From Neoarius graeffei (lineage: Eukaryota > Chordata > Actinopteri > Siluriformes > Ariidae): 64,000 nucleotides of DNA. Positions within the stretch are counted from its first letter, which is position 1. Each line of letters starts with the position of its first letter. Where the stretch lies: positions 32,489,335-32,553,334 of the forward strand of contig NC_083589.1 in NCBI RefSeq assembly GCF_027579695.1, in the 5' to 3' direction. Under the pieces are notes generated by a model. The model saw nothing but the letters and a program-made list of their open reading frames with translations. It made no database searches and was not told the DNA's origin. Shown in pieces: positions 10,766-22,920 of this stretch. Made by a program: the position numbers and the translations under genes.

Positions 10766-11035
10766 GGGTAGCATGGTGGTGTAGTAGTTAGCACTGTTGC
10801 TTTACAGCAAGAAGGTTCCGGGTTCGAACATCAAGGCTGATGGGGGGGGGGGGCTTTCTGTGTGGAGTTTGCATGTTCTCCCATGTCTGTGTGGGTTTCC
10901 TCTGGATATCCCACACTTCAAAAACATGCAGATTAGGTAAAATACCCAGTTACTAGGGTTGTACAAGGCAGGCAGTGCATACTTAGTGTCAGTCCCAAGC
11001 CAAGATAGATAGAAGGCCCAGTGTAAGATTGAGCA
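10766..11035 (+). repeat. tRNA-headed SINE, tail III variant
   Basis: Head GGTAGCATGGTGGTGTAGTA and B box GGTTCGAAC, an expanded G run at 10842-10853, then body and a third type of tail (CCAGTTACTAGGGTTGTACA ... GCATACTTAGTGTC). A truncated copy with this tail is at 34806-35015. Confidence 0.8.
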
Positions 11036-11251
11036 TGAGATAAACTGGTAATTAACCTTCTGAAAAAAAGTCTCATTTCTTTTTTATTAGAGAACTCAAA
11101 CTGAGCCCAGTATCATATTTGTGCTAAAAAAGGAAAAAAACAAACAAAAACACAACACCTTTCATGCATTAATGGCTTTTCCTTTACTAATTTTGAACTT
11201 TTAAGGAAATACTTACTTTAGCCATATGATTTAGATGCAGTTTTAGCTACA

Positions 11252-11506
11252 GTTGAGGTCAAAAGTTTACATACACCTGCGAAGCTTGAGCCAACATAAG
11301 CTAAAGATATTTCAGTCTCAGTTTTTCACATCCCCAAATGCATGATCACGTGACCATGCATTTGTTTTGGCAAGTGTACTATGGCATTTACTTTATTCCT
11401 GTCAGAGGTCATTTTAAAACAGTTGATTAGAGACAGATTTACTTCAGCTTTAATTCACTATATCAGAATTACATTGGGTCCAACCCATAGTTGCAAGAGT
11501 ATGACA
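11252..11506 (+). repeat. Tc1 terminal fragment, IR/DR type
   Basis: Starts after TA with CAGTTGAGGTCAAAAGTTTA, which resembles the outer repeat of IR/DR-type fish Tc1 elements. A second related block near 11460 (CAGAATTACATTGGGTCC) would be the inner direct repeat. No right end was found. A SINE interrupts it at 11507. Confidence 0.55.
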
Positions 11507-11790
11507 TCCATCCATCCATTATCTGTAGTTGCTTATCCTGTGCAGGGTTGTGGGCAAGCTGGAGCCTATCCCAGCTGACTATGGGCGAGAGGCGGAGTAC
11601 ACCCTGGACAAGTCACCAGATCATCACAGGGCTGAAACATAGAGACAAACAACCATTCACACTCACATTCACACCTACGGTCAATTTAGAGCTACCAATT
11701 AACCTAACCTGCATGTCTTTAGACTGTGAGGGAAACCGGAGCACCCGGAGAAAACCCACACAAACACGGGGAGAACATGTAAACTCCAAG
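11507..11790 (-). repeat. tRNA-headed SINE, head missing
   Basis: Minus-strand copy whose tail starts at the ATCC-rich end (CATCCATCCATTATCTG) and runs to AACATGTAAACTCCAAG; the promoter head is missing. Confidence 0.88.
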
Positions 11791-11917
11791 AGTACAACAT
11801 TTTTTTAAATATATAACATAAGAAAAATCTGTTGCATTGCAATATTTTTGGCAGAAAAATGTGAGCACTACATTATTACAGGCATCCTATTTTCAAACAA
11901 CATGCCTGCCTGCCTGT

Positions 11918-12283
11918 GAGCAGCACAGTGCTGTAGTGGTTAACACTGTTGCCTCACAACAAGAAGGTTCTGGGTTTGAGTCCAGTGGCTGACGGGGGCC
12001 TTTCTGTGTGGAGTTTGCATGTTCTCCCTGTGTCTGTGTGGGTTTCCTCCATGTGCTCTGGTTTCCTCCACAGTCCAAAGACATGCAGGTTAGGCTCTAA
12101 ATTGATTATAGGTGTGAATGTGAGTGTGAATGGTTGTGTGTCTCTGTGTGTCAGCCCTGCGATGCCCTGGCGACTCGTCCAGGGTGTACCCCGCCTCTCG
12201 CCCATAGTCAGCTGGGATAGGCTCCAGTTTGCCTGCGACCCTGCACAGGATAAGTGGTTACAAATAATGGATGGATGGCTGCC
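11918..12283 (+). repeat. tRNA-headed SINE, full length, ATGG tail
   Basis: Head AGCAGCACAGTGCTGTAGTG, B box GGTTTGAGTCC, body and the tail ending AAATAATGGATGGATGG. The ATGG tail differs from the GATGAGATGAGA tail of other copies. Confidence 0.9.
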
Positions 12284-13606
12284 TGCATCTAATCCCTTTG
12301 CTCTTCGATGTGGACAAAATTAGCATACATTTCAAGAATAATACTTGAAGTATTTTTTTCTTGAAATCTTAAGATGTTTATTGAGTTAGAAAATGACTGA
12401 AAAAAAAAGTCGCTCTATGTGCCACAGAGATCTTTCTTTCTTTTAGGATGGGAAGACTCCAGAAATCAATGTAATAACTTTTAGAAGCTTCTGATTGGCC
12501 AGTTGCTATAATTGGAAGTTAATTAGGAGTTAATTAGGAAGTCGCCTGTGGCTGTATTTAAGGACTTACTTTTCGAAACAGTTCCCCTTTCTTAAAATCA
12601 AGATCTTTCCATGTCAACTCCTTCAAAGGCTAGGAATGACTCATTCCTGTCATTTGAAGAACACATAATGTAATAGTCTAGAGAGGTGTGTCATATTGAG
12701 AAGGTCCCACCTTCAGTTCCATACCAGTATTTCAAAATGGAAAAAAAAAAGAGTTACAGTGACAACAAATGTACAATGATGAGACACTGACATTTAAATA
12801 CATCCATGTCACTGGTGATACCTTGATTTCATTGTGTACCATTTTTTCAACTCTCTTGTACATGCATATTGGATTGTGGGTGATGTAAGAATGCTGAGGA
12901 TACACTCTGGCATCCTTGAAAATTTATCTGAATGGAGGATGCAGTCCTTGGTAGAATTTGACAGATCATAGACATTGGAACAGCCCTTCGGTGGGATTTG
13001 ATGATGTGACATCCTTGAAATGTAATTGTTAAAGGATCTTTCCTTGACCATGAGAAGCAGCCAGTGCTTCACTAGGCTTTTGGAGGAGTGTTCTCTGGTC
13101 TGATAACAAAAAATAGTTTGCATTCTCCTTAGATAAGTCAACCTCTTCAACATCTCTTGTATAAAACAAATAAACCTTTTTTTTTTTACACCACATGCCT
13201 TTCTTTGGCATAGGCTGAACATTTTTTTTTTTGCCATAAGTGTTATTTAATAATACGAAAAACCCCCAAAAATAAATACAATGCAGAAATGTTTGCTGTA
13301 AACTATCAGTTAGACTTCAAATATCAGGTCAGTTTCTTTTCTTGCAATTTACATGGTGTTGTCACTAAATAAAAAAAAAAAAGAATGTGGCTTGGTGTCT
13401 CACATGTGACTCTGTTGGAGGTTCACTTTGTTTTGTCTGAGATATTGAATTTCTTCAGCTGCCATTTCAGAACGCAAGATAGGATGAATGAAACAAAGAA
13501 AAGTAGTAAATCTCTATTTTTACAAATGACAAACACTAGAGCTGTGCGATATATTTGGAGAGAAAGAAGAAAACACTGTGTATAAAGGTTGCCTCAGAAT
13601 AATTAA
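12284..13606. other. Gene-free stretch with a possible Tc1 fragment
   Basis: 12380-12600 contains TTAGGAAGTCGCCTGTGGCTG followed by GTATTTAAGGACTTAC, which resembles the leader region of Tc1-type elements upstream of the transposase, but no transposase follows. A 142-codon minus-strand frame at 12809-13237 has no domain I recognise; I do not call it a gene. The remainder is AT-rich and unassigned. Confidence 0.3.
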
Positions 13607-14117
13607 GTTATTCCATGAAATTGAGTCGTACATGAGCTGATAGACGAGGCGCGTAGCACTGAGTTGGCTATAAGCCATGTATGATGAGATTGAGTGGAAT
13701 AACTGTTTTATTCTATCCACGTTCACTGGATTTTGAGAGAGAGAGCATTTTAATTTTTTGCAAATTCAATAAATAAAAACTTTATACAAACTGTCTGACA
13801 AAATAATTTCTGCTTAGGATGTAAACAAACCGGCGAAATGACAGGAGCGATTTGCGAAAAATGCAACAATAATAATTCTTGAAAAATAATTTTTTAAAAA
13901 AATGTTCTTACTATCAAATACTTTCATTCCATTTTTGTATTTTTGGGGGTTTTTGTTTTCGAGTAGAGTTTTTATTTCATCCTTGGCTGGTTCAGCAACA
14001 TGCGCCGCCATTTTGTTTTTCTTTACTCACAGTATATGAGCTGATATCTTAGTAGTAGAGTAGCCAATCAGAGCCTGTGATTGCTCATATCCAGTGAATG
14101 TGGATAGAATAAAACTG
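13607..14117 (-). repeat. Repeat family G, copy 1 (partial exon plus inverted repeats)
   Basis: About 510 bp, repeated at 59978-60561. The left side carries GTTATTCCA ... TGGAATAAC about 100 bp apart as an inverted pair. TTTTATTCTATCCACGTTCA near 13706 is matched in inverse by TGAATGTGGATAGAATAAAA near 14095-14114. A short minus-strand coding block is inside (13890-14011). I read it as an internally deleted, non-autonomous DNA element; the superfamily is not clear. Confidence 0.6.
13890..14011 (-). pseudogene. Partial exon of repeat family G
   Basis: The ATG at 14011 opens MAAHVAEPAKDEIKTLLENK and continues NPQKYKNGMKVFD. The same block in the second copy (60381-60461) reads MVERVAEPTEDEIKTLLEN. 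The acidic helix DEIKTLLEN next to a basic KNG segment recalls the N-terminus of Crypton-type tyrosine-recombinase proteins, but that is a weak memory match. Flanking TGGCG/CCATTTTG is start-site context shared by both copies. Confidence 0.4.
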
Positions 14118-14295
14118 GATATCCTGTATTATGTTCAAATATTGCAAACTATTACAATTGTTTACGTCCTTTTGGTATTAAATCACACTGGAGTGTGTTC
14201 CCTGTGACGTTCTGATGCAGCTCGATTCATTCATCTCATCCTCGCCTGTGCTGAGGGCTGATGGGTAATTTGTCGAGTGTGAGAAGCAAATTGAG

Positions 14296-14464
14296 GTTGT
14301 GTGTGTGTGTGTGTGTGTGTGTCTGTAGGCAGGCCACCTCAGAGAGACTGATTGGGTGGTTAAAGGATTTTCTGGGCTTGGTCCCAACACTGCCCACTGC
14401 TTCAGTGAAATGCTTGATCTTTAGACTGCTTCTGTGCAGGAGAGAGAGAGAGAGAGAGAGAGAG
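14296..14464. repeat. (GT)n and (GA)n microsatellites
   Basis: (GT)n at about 14298-14322 and (GA)n at about 14440-14464, in otherwise unassigned DNA. Past them, TTAAGGCAGATTTATACTTC at 14495 resembles a Harbinger-type end, but no partner end was found before the next SINE. Confidence 0.8.
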
Positions 14465-14837
14465 GTATGAAAGAAGAGGGGTTCTGTTATCCTTAAGGCA
14501 GATTTATACTTCTGTGTAGCATCTACACCGTCGCCATGGTGTCAACGCTCGTGCAGAGTCAAGTATTTATATTTGCACATAAGTTCCATGTCTCCTCTAG
14601 GAGGCACTATCACATGAAACACACCAGAGCAGATTCAGAGTTATGTTTCACTGCAGCAATAATCTTCAGAAAATAACACATACAAAATAATCCACAAAAG
14701 TAATGCTATTGTGTTAGATGCAAGATTAAACTAGCTGTTATAATGATCTACAGCTGCTACAGAGCCTCACACATATATTTATGTTCACGCAATATCGTGA
14801 TGGTAGATTTCCACAAAGAAAGAGCAGCTGGAAATAT

Positions 14838-15210
14838 CTCATCTCATTATCTCTAGCCGCTTTATCCTGTTCTACAGGGTCGCAGGCAAGCTGGAGCCTA
14901 TCCCAGCTGACTACGGGCGAAAGGGGGGGTACACCCTGGACAAGTCGCCAGGTCATCACAGGGCCGACACATAGACACAGACAACCATTCACACTCACAT
15001 TCACACCTACAGTCAATTTAGAGTCACCAGTTAACCTAACCTGCATGTCTTTGGACTGTGGGGGAAACTGGAGCACCCGGAGGAAACCCACGCGGACACG
15101 GGGAGAACATGCAAACTCCACACAGAAAGGCCCTCGCCAGCCACGGGGCTCGAACCCGGACCTTCTTGCTGTGAGGCGACAGCGCTAACCACTACACCAC
15201 CATGCCGCCC
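14838..15210 (-). repeat. tRNA-headed SINE, tail I, with target duplication
   Basis: Full-length minus-strand copy flanked by a perfect duplication AGCTGGAAATAT (14826-14837 and 15211-15222). The head at the right end reads GGCGGCATGGTGGTGTAGTG on the minus strand. Confidence 0.95.
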
Positions 15211-15264
15211 AGCTGGAAATATGTAGGAGGAAATGATATTCTACCAACTGGACCAGCCACAGTT

Positions 15265-15480
15265 GTTGCATTACATTACACTACATTACATTACGTTACA
15301 TTCATGGCATTTACAGTAGCAGATGCTCTTATCCAGAGCGACATATAACATACCCAGAGCAGCCCAGGGAACAGTTGAGGGTTAGGTGCCTTGATCAAGG
15401 GCACTTCAGCCATTCCTGCTGGTCCAGGGAATCAAATCGGCAACCTTTTGGTCCCAAAGCTGCTTCTCTAACCAGTTACA
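15265..15480 (-). repeat. SINE of a second family (tail ATTACATTAC)
   Basis: On the minus strand it has a tRNA-like B box GGTTGCCGATTTGATTCCC, then CTTGATCAAGGCACCTAACC, CTCTGGATAAGAGCATCTGC and an (TGTAA)n tail (ATTACATTACACTACATTAC on the plus strand). A sister copy is at 35078-35262. Confidence 0.75.
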
Positions 15481-16242
15481 TTCGGATGCAGCTTGATTCA
15501 TTCATCTGCTCTTGACCTGTGCTGAGAACTGATAGGTAATTTGTCATTTGTGAGAAACAAACTGAGGTATGTGTTGCGGTCTCCCTTGCCACAATGTGTA
15601 GTTATATGTCTGGAGAGGTGCAGGTCAGGCTATGACATAGGATACGTGGCTCCCTTTGGTATCAATTCAACACAAAAGTATAAATTGGACTTTAGTTTTA
15701 AGTATATCAGAGCATTCAGTACATCATGGTATCTGGTTAGTGCCTATTTTTAGGAAGGACCATTTATCTCTTAGCCAGCATTGAAAGTATTTTTATACTA
15801 ATAGTGTAGTGTAACATTACCAAGGGGGGGAAAAAACACTAACTTTCCCTACTGATATGTTTCCACACCCCTATTTTTATACATGATAACTTAGGAATAA
15901 ATCAAAATGTCACATTGTGTTTATAAGAAACTACTTAACATTGGTTGAGAATGCTGATTAATTTTCAATAACAGCAGACATTTTATTCTCCTTATACCTG
16001 TTATGGTACAGGGAGGTTAGGCAGGATGCAAATGCAGATAAAAAGAGTTTTTTATTATAAAACAGAAAGACAGAATAAAAAAACCATAGGCAAAATCATA
16101 GTCAAAACAAACAAAGGTCAGGCGATCAGCATGCAACCATATCAGAACAAAAATTAAAAACAAAACAAACCAGGAAAGGATCAACAGGGCAGGATCAGCA
16201 AACCAGAAAGAGCAATATCAAACTGCAGAATAGTTTGGCAAT

Positions 16243-16243
<1 letters not shown>
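15481..16243. other. Gene-free stretch
   Basis: No gene found. About 16000-16230 is A-rich, repeat-like sequence (TGTTATGGTACAGGGAGG, then many AAACA words) that I cannot assign to a family. Confidence 0.4.
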
Positions 16244-16274
<31 letters not shown>

Positions 16275-16303
16275 TGTATGTATGTATGTATGTGTGTGTG
16301 TAC
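16244..16303. repeat. (TATG)n microsatellite
   Basis: About 12 TATG units followed by TGTGTGTG. Confidence 0.97.
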
Positions 16304-16892
16304 TAACAATCAAATAGTCAATAAGACAAGAAAAAAATGCAGCTTGTTTATGTAACCAACTGAAAAACTTCCTCTCGCCTCAATTGTTTTCTTGCAATGG
16401 AAAAGTTTCAAGTTAAAGCTTTACCTCTGACTGGCACAAAGCACTGACAGTTGGTGACTCCTTCCAAAAATGTGAAATAAAATTGAAGTTGATTATTTTC
16501 TGACAACAACACAACCCAAAGTGTATCATTCTTCTTGTATGTGATTTTACAATGATTATGGTTTTTAATGTATGAATGAATGACAGTTTGCACTTTTTAA
16601 CCATTTACGGTATAGCTACGGTACATTGAATGTCATGGAACAGCCACAAAACAAGTCAGTTCCTCTTATCACTTTTGCAATAGCAGCTGTAAACAGCTAT
16701 TCCCTCATCAGCCTCTCTTTTAAGGGGCATAAACAGTAGCAGTAATGTAGCAACCAGAGACCATGGAATGGCAATGACTTGTAGAGATAACAGCCGAAAT
16801 AACTGTTGGTGATATGAAGTGGGCAAGTACCGAGTTAAATTATTTTGAATGAAACCCTGTGTTTTGCCCCTGTGTTTGGATCACTGAAGCAG

Positions 16893-17553
16893 GTTTGAAC
16901 ACTACAGGCGTGGACCAAAACACTACAGGAGTGGACCAAAACACTGCACATGTGGACCAAAACACTATTGCTGTAGGCCAAAACACTACAGGCATAGCCA
17001 AAAACACTACACATGTGGACCAAAACACTATAGCTGTGGAAAAAAAAAAACCACTACATGTGTGGGCCAAAACATTACAGATGTGGACAAAAACACTACA
17101 CGTGTGGAACAAAATACTGTAACTGTGGACAAAAGCACTGCACATGTGGACAAAAATACTACACGTGAAGAAAAAAAAACACTGCATGTATGGACAAAAA
17201 CACTACATGTGGACAAATAGGCTACGTGTGGACAAAAACACTAGAGGTGTGGACCAAAATACTATAGCTGTGGACAAACACTACAGGTGTGGCAAAAATA
17301 CTACACAAGTGAACTAAAATACTATGGCTGTGGACAAAAACACTGCATGTGTGGACTAAAATACTATAATCTGTGGACAAAAATACTACACGTATGGACA
17401 AAAACACTGAATGTGTGGACAAAAACTACAGGTGTGGACAAAAACACTATAGCTGTGGACAAAAGCACTGCATGTGTGGACAAATACACTACAGTTATGA
17501 ACCAAAACACTACAGCTGTGGACAAAACACTACGTGTGTAGTCCAAAACATTA
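16893..17553. repeat. 21-bp minisatellite, about 30 imperfect copies
   Basis: The unit is of the form GTGGACCAAAACACTACAGG plus one base; the first six units (16914 on) are exactly 21 bp, later ones vary by 1-4 bases. The core CAAAACACTA is stable, and the variable part is the junction (ACAGGTGTGG, CACATGTGG, ATAGCTGTGG, CACGTGTGG). Because 21 is a multiple of three, all frames on both strands stay open for long runs and give 7-residue periodic peptides; these are not genes. Confidence 0.95.
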
Positions 17554-17707
17554 CAATTGTGTCGGTGTGTAAGTGTGATAAGGACAGGTGAGCTTTATCA
17601 CTGTCCTACATTTTAGAGAGGAAAAAAACCAGTAAAAAATAATCTGATGTTTTATAACTTCTTGATCATTTTAAGTGATTTGCACGAATATGGAGACGTT
17701 AGGAACA

Positions 17708-17746
<39 letters not shown>

Positions 17747-17896
17747 GCACACACACCTACTCAGAGATGTCTTTATTATTATAAAGTCTGCACCTCACTC
17801 CCACAACAATGCCTTGGCAAACAGGTAGGAATCAAGCTTTCTGTATTAATTCCATGTGTGACATACACACGTACCGGTCCTTACACAGAACAGCGT

Positions 17897-17928
<32 letters not shown>

Positions 17929-19932
17929 TCTGATCTATGACTAACTGTGACTATATTATAAACATGATTAGATGATTCTAGCATTAGTGCAGCGAATACT
18001 GTAAGCAAAGCTGAAATCAAATAATTGAAATGAAAGTATTAGGGGAAATAAGTAGAAGATACAGTGACTAAAAACGAGGAGAATGGCTTTGACATTTAAT
18101 ATACTACTGATTTATTGGTGATTTCTTGTCATATACACAGGTTTTAATGCCATACTAATATAATGTAGTCACTAATAAAATGGATATATTCCAGAAGATG
18201 TGGATATTCCATTCCTACAATTCATTTAATATTTAATAAATATTAAATTATTAAAAGTAGGTTCTCGCATGGAGAAAAAAAGTGCAAAATCTGATTAAAA
18301 AGTAAACAGTCCAGGAAGAACTTATATTACCATGTTAAATAATTATAAAAATTGCAACATGATGTCTCTGATGTTTTTTATTTTAATGAAGTGATAAATT
18401 GCACTTACATTGAAGTTATTCAGGCTCCTTCGAACTTCAGCTCAAATTTGCTTTAATTTAAAGTCATTTCCTATAGAAGCATCTGGCAAATGAATAAATA
18501 TAAATGTAAAATAAAATACTCGAGCATTATCATGTACAAGTTTCCCCTCAATCTACCATCCACCATCTTGAGGCCACAGACAAATTATGCTGAAAATTTC
18601 ATCACCTTAAGGCATCTGCTTCATTTTCAAATATTCTCTCAACTCACAATTAAGAAAGGGGAAAAAAAAGCTTCACATAATAAAAAAAACCCAACAATTC
18701 AAACTAGCAATGAGGCAGGAGCATTTTGCTTAATTAAACTTGTACAGGCAGTGCAGAGTTGAAGAGAAAAATATATACACTCCATGGCATGGAGAGAAAA
18801 TGGGCAAATTATCAAATACAAATTAATTAATGTTTCGAGTCCATGTTCAGAGCAATGAATTGCATTCAGGAAATTAAAAAGATAGGGGGCTCACACTGCC
18901 TCGCTCTACTAGGGTGTAATTTATTACCGCTGAGTTCAAAAAAACTGCACCATGAACACAGCCTGGTGATAATTTGAACGATTTTCATAATGCGTATATC
19001 CCAGGACTGTATTTTTTTTAATTAAAATAAATATTGAAATAAGTGAGGCTGATATAGATATAGATCTCTTTTTGTCTTCCAAGCTAAACCAACCCACAGT
19101 TTACTCTCCTGTTTCCTCTCTCCTCTTTTCAAAAATTATTTTTCATTTCCCCCATATTCTCTCTCTCTCTCTCAGAAGTGCTTTTCAGAAACATTAGCTT
19201 TTTTAATCAGAAAGGATAAAACAAGCTTATGCTTGGACACCCTTTGACCCCTGGCCTGCCAATGACCCTTGCTCCCTGTTTGGTCTCTTTCAGAGTCAGG
19301 TTGTCATGGACAAAGCCTAGATAAACACAGCGCTGTCAGTTACTTAGCATGCTAATGCACCTCATTGCTCGCGAAAAGTTCAAAATGACAGACAAAGAGT
19401 GCCGAATGACCTCAGAAGACGCACAGACAGACACTTGACCCATTCCACTAATGTTTTGAGGATCAACAGGGCTTATTTAAGTATTTCAGAGCAGGAACAC
19501 TGTCTCAGGATCCGTAATTTGATTTTAGATGAAGGGAAGCTTAATCAAACTGCAGCTCAAATTCTAGATTAGGTGACATTTAATTAAACTGGAGCAAATG
19601 AGACCAGGTGAAGTGAAGCTCCTATATAGCTGCCAATAAGTCATTAGCCACTAAAGTGTGGGCCTGAAATTTGCCATAACATGAAAAAGCACTGGATGTT
19701 GGTGAAAAAGCGTCACATAGTGAGGAGTTGCTACCTTTGCTAATTTATTTCTAGCTGTGATTATTTTTCTAATTCATTGGTAAGTAAAATATTATTCAAA
19801 ATAGAAAATATTAATTTTAAATATTTTACAGCATAAGATTAGCTTATTTTACAAACTGAATTATTTTCCAATAAGCCCATTAATTTTTATAGACTTTCCT
19901 ATGTCGAGAACGATTACTGGGTTTTTTGTCTA
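17554..19932. other. Gene-free stretch; candidate conserved noncoding DNA at 18840-19700
   Basis: Microsatellites: (CT)n(CA)n at 17709-17757, (GT)n at 17898-17928, (CT)n near 19152. From about 18840 to 19700 no repeat resemblance is visible, and TAAT-type homeodomain words cluster (ACATTTAATTAAACTGGAGC, CATGCTAATGCACCTCATT). This is the longest block in the window that looks like unique sequence. No coding exon recognised. Confidence 0.35.
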
Positions 19933-21260
19933 CAACCCCAAATTAAAAAAAAGTTGGGACGGTATGGAAAATCCAAATTATAAAATAGAAAGCACTGATT
20001 TCTGAATTTACTCTGACTTGTATTTCATTACAGACAGTATGAACCCAAGATATTTCATGTTTTGTTGGTCAACCTCCAACAAAATCCATTCCTGCATTTC
20101 AGGCCTGCAACACAAACAAACAAACAAACAAACAAACAAAAACCTTGGGACGGGGAAATTTAGGGCCAGTAATGAGGTAAAACAATTAAATAATAATGTG
20201 ATTTGAAACCGGTGATGTTAACAGGTGATTGTAATCATGATTTGGTACAAAATCAGCATCCAGGAAAGGCCTAGTCTTTGAGGAGCAAAGATTGGCTGAG
20301 GATCTCCAGCTTGTCAACAAATGCATTGAGGAAATTATTGAAATGTTTAAAAACAATGTTCTTCAAAGAGGGATATGAAGAGATTTAGATATTTCACCCT
20401 CTACAGTGCATAATATCATTAAACAATTCAAGAAATCTGGAGGAATTTCAGTGCATAAAAGGCAAGGGCTCAAGCCTAAGCTGAACACCTGTGATATCCA
20501 ACCCCTTACACAGCACTTCATCAAGAACCATTATTCATCTATAGCTGATATAACCACATGGGCCCAGGATTACTTTGGTAAACCTTTGAAATCAGTATTC
20601 TAGATTTTGCTTGGAAGAAATGGATGCTGTGTGCTCAGGACCAAAGACAAAAAGGACCATCCAGATTTATACCAGCAACAAGTCCAAAATCCAGGATCTG
20701 TCATGGTATGGGGTTGTGTCAGTGCCCTTAGCAAGAGGTAACTTACACTTCTGTGATGGCAGCATTAATGCAGAAAAGTACACTGAGATTTTGGAGCAAC
20801 ATATCCTGCCTTCAAGACAACATCTTCCCCAGGGATATTTCAACAAGACACTGCAAAACCACATTCTGCACACATTACAAAGGCATGGCTGTGGAAGAAG
20901 AGGGTGCTTGTCCCCTCTGTCCCCAACAGAGAATGTGTGGTGAATTTTGAAATAAAAAATATGACAATGGTGACCCCAGACTGTTGCACACCTTCAGACC
21001 TGTTTGCAGGAAGAATGGGACAAAATAACACCTGAAACGCTTCATCACTTTGTGCCTTTAGTCACTAAACCTTTTAAGTGTTGTGAGAAGGAATGGGAAC
21101 ATTATAAAGTGGTAAATGCTTTACCATTCCAACTTCTTTTTTAAATGTGTTGCAAAAATCAAAATTGAAATCAGTGTTTATTTTGGAAAAAAAACAACAA
21201 CAATAAAATTCATGAGGTAAAACGTCAAATAATGTGATGTTACATTGTTTTCAGTGCCAT
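19933..21260 (+). mobile_element. Tc1/mariner element, family D, strongly decayed
   Basis: The left end CAACCCCAAATTAAAAAAAAG then GTTGGGACGGTATGG follows TA; the right inverted repeat is only partly recognisable. A decayed plus-strand transposase is inside. An AAAC tandem array (20108-20141) has arisen within the left arm. Confidence 0.75.
20290..21075 (+). pseudogene. Tc1 family D transposase, many lesions
   Basis: Transposase fragments in two or more frames: helix-turn-helix remnant (STVHNIIKQFKKSGGISVHK) from about 20400, then TTWAQDYFGKPLKSVF ending in a stop at 20603. A later frame has YGVVSVPLARGNLHFCDGSI, INAEKYTEILEQHILPSRQH, and EENVW-like PTENVW at 20943. It resembles family B in layout (WGCISACGMGSLHIW), so the two families are related, but this copy is older. 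Confidence 0.75.
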
Positions 21261-21440
21261 ACAGACCAAAGATTGTATATCTTCTACCTGAATTGACCAC
21301 AAGCACTACAAGAATTTGCTATAAAATGTCAAAACAATTACTTTGAATTAGTGATATGAGGTGCATGCAGTGAAGACGTTCCAGTCTCCATCAGAAATAA
21401 TGTTATTGTGTGATCTGTCTGTTATAAAGTATCAAAGTAA

Positions 21441-22334
21441 AGGCCCGGTCACACAGCACTCCGCGTCTATATCACGTACAAAAAGATACAAAAATCTGGT
21501 GGACGTGGTCGTAAGTGGTAATTTTTGGTCAATTTTGGCTTTGCCGTGCTTTGTACGGGGTATGGCCGTCGGCGGCTGTTTCACTGCTGCAGCACTGCCA
21601 AATCACGGGTAACCGCGGCTCAGCGTCGTTGGAAGAGCGGCTTGCTGCGCATATAAAAGCGGTAGGATATGTTGAGCCTGTATCAGTTGGTTCTGTTGGT
21701 GCTGGAGCATTAAGATGAGGACATCACAGCGTTGAGGGTTCATGTTCACCCCTTGACATTTAGACTGCAAGTGCCGAGGTCTCAGAAAATTACGGTATTT
21801 ACATGCCGCAAATCAGAAGTGATGCAGAAGTGATTAGACAGTGATCAATCGAATTTAGAACTTGTTTGAGACGTCGTTTAACGGGCTTAGACAGTGCTAT
21901 GTACGTGGAAAAATCCATTTCTCAGTGATAAGCCGCTAAACACACGCTATATCCCGTGATACCAACGCGTAACACCCGTCCGATGACCGTGCTCTGCCCG
22001 TGATAGACCGCCAAACTTTCGCGTCTTACCACGTCTCCCCAAGTTTTAATAACGGCCGGGACACTGATTATCACGTGTTTTTCACGTGTGTTGCACGTCT
22101 TTACCACGTGTGCCGGCCGTGGTTGTCCGCGGTCTAAAGTTTTGAGCAGTCCAAAACTTTTTGCCGCGTCCGACGCCGTTCCGATTTTCCCCTGCGTCCT
22201 GTCACGTCTGTATATCGACTGTAACACGTCTTAACTTCGACATCAACACGAACAACATCGTCTGCTTCACGGGAGAGCACTTTTTGACGGGTTTTGGCCG
22301 TGATAAAGCCGTAAAGCGCTGTGTGACCGGGCCT
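21441..22334. mobile_element. PIF/Harbinger-type MITE (894 bp) with TAA duplication
   Basis: TAA flanks both ends (21438-21440, 22335-22337). The ends are inverted repeats: AGGCCCGGTCACACAGCACT, and AGGCCCGGTCACACAGCGCT read from the right. The interior has no transposase but is unusually CpG-rich and packed with ACGT, CACGTG and GGCCGT words (TTTTTCACGTGTGTTGCACG). The ends resemble those of the 44121-48715 element (AGGCC..GTCACAC). Confidence 0.9.
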
Positions 22335-22876
22335 TAACTCTCTCTCTGTCCTTAGGCTTCTCCTTTTCAGTTACTTACAGTATTAATGCAATAGAAATAC
22401 AAAACCAAGTCTCACAATTAAATACAATGTCCTTTGTGAAATCTGTGGAACAACATTAAAAAAATGTGAGTCAAAAAAAATTAACATAAAATAAATAATT
22501 GAAGGAACCATACACAAAACATTATTGCAGTTCAGTAATCTACATGAAGTTTAAGCCCGATATGCATTTTTTTTTCTTGCAACGGATTAATGCAAAGCAG
22601 TCATGTCATGAAAATTCAATTAATGGCCACATGATTTACACCCACACCCGTGGTCAGTGTAGAGATGCTCTCAACTTTATAGATCAACACTCCCAGGCTG
22701 TCCATTGTATTTAGACTTAATAGCAATACAGTTCATTTACTCATCTTTATTAACTGTTGGATACCGGTTGTAGTGGATCTCGAGAACATACACTCGCGCA
22801 CTTACTCCCACCTTGCGGCATTATCAATATGAACAGCACTGATGGAAATCCTTTGCTCAAGAGTTCCTCCTGATGG

Positions 22877-22920
<44 letters not shown>

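Noticed and set aside
12809..13237. 142-codon minus-strand frame
   Set aside because: Long for the region, but no domain or repeat match was recognised and neighbouring frames are open too; left unassigned.
16893..17553. A CRISPR-like array
   Set aside because: Repeats are directly adjacent without spacers and the DNA is vertebrate; it is a minisatellite.
16835..17591. Long overlapping open frames on both strands
   Set aside because: They are produced by the 21-bp minisatellite (seven codons per unit); the peptides are purely periodic and have no start or splice context.
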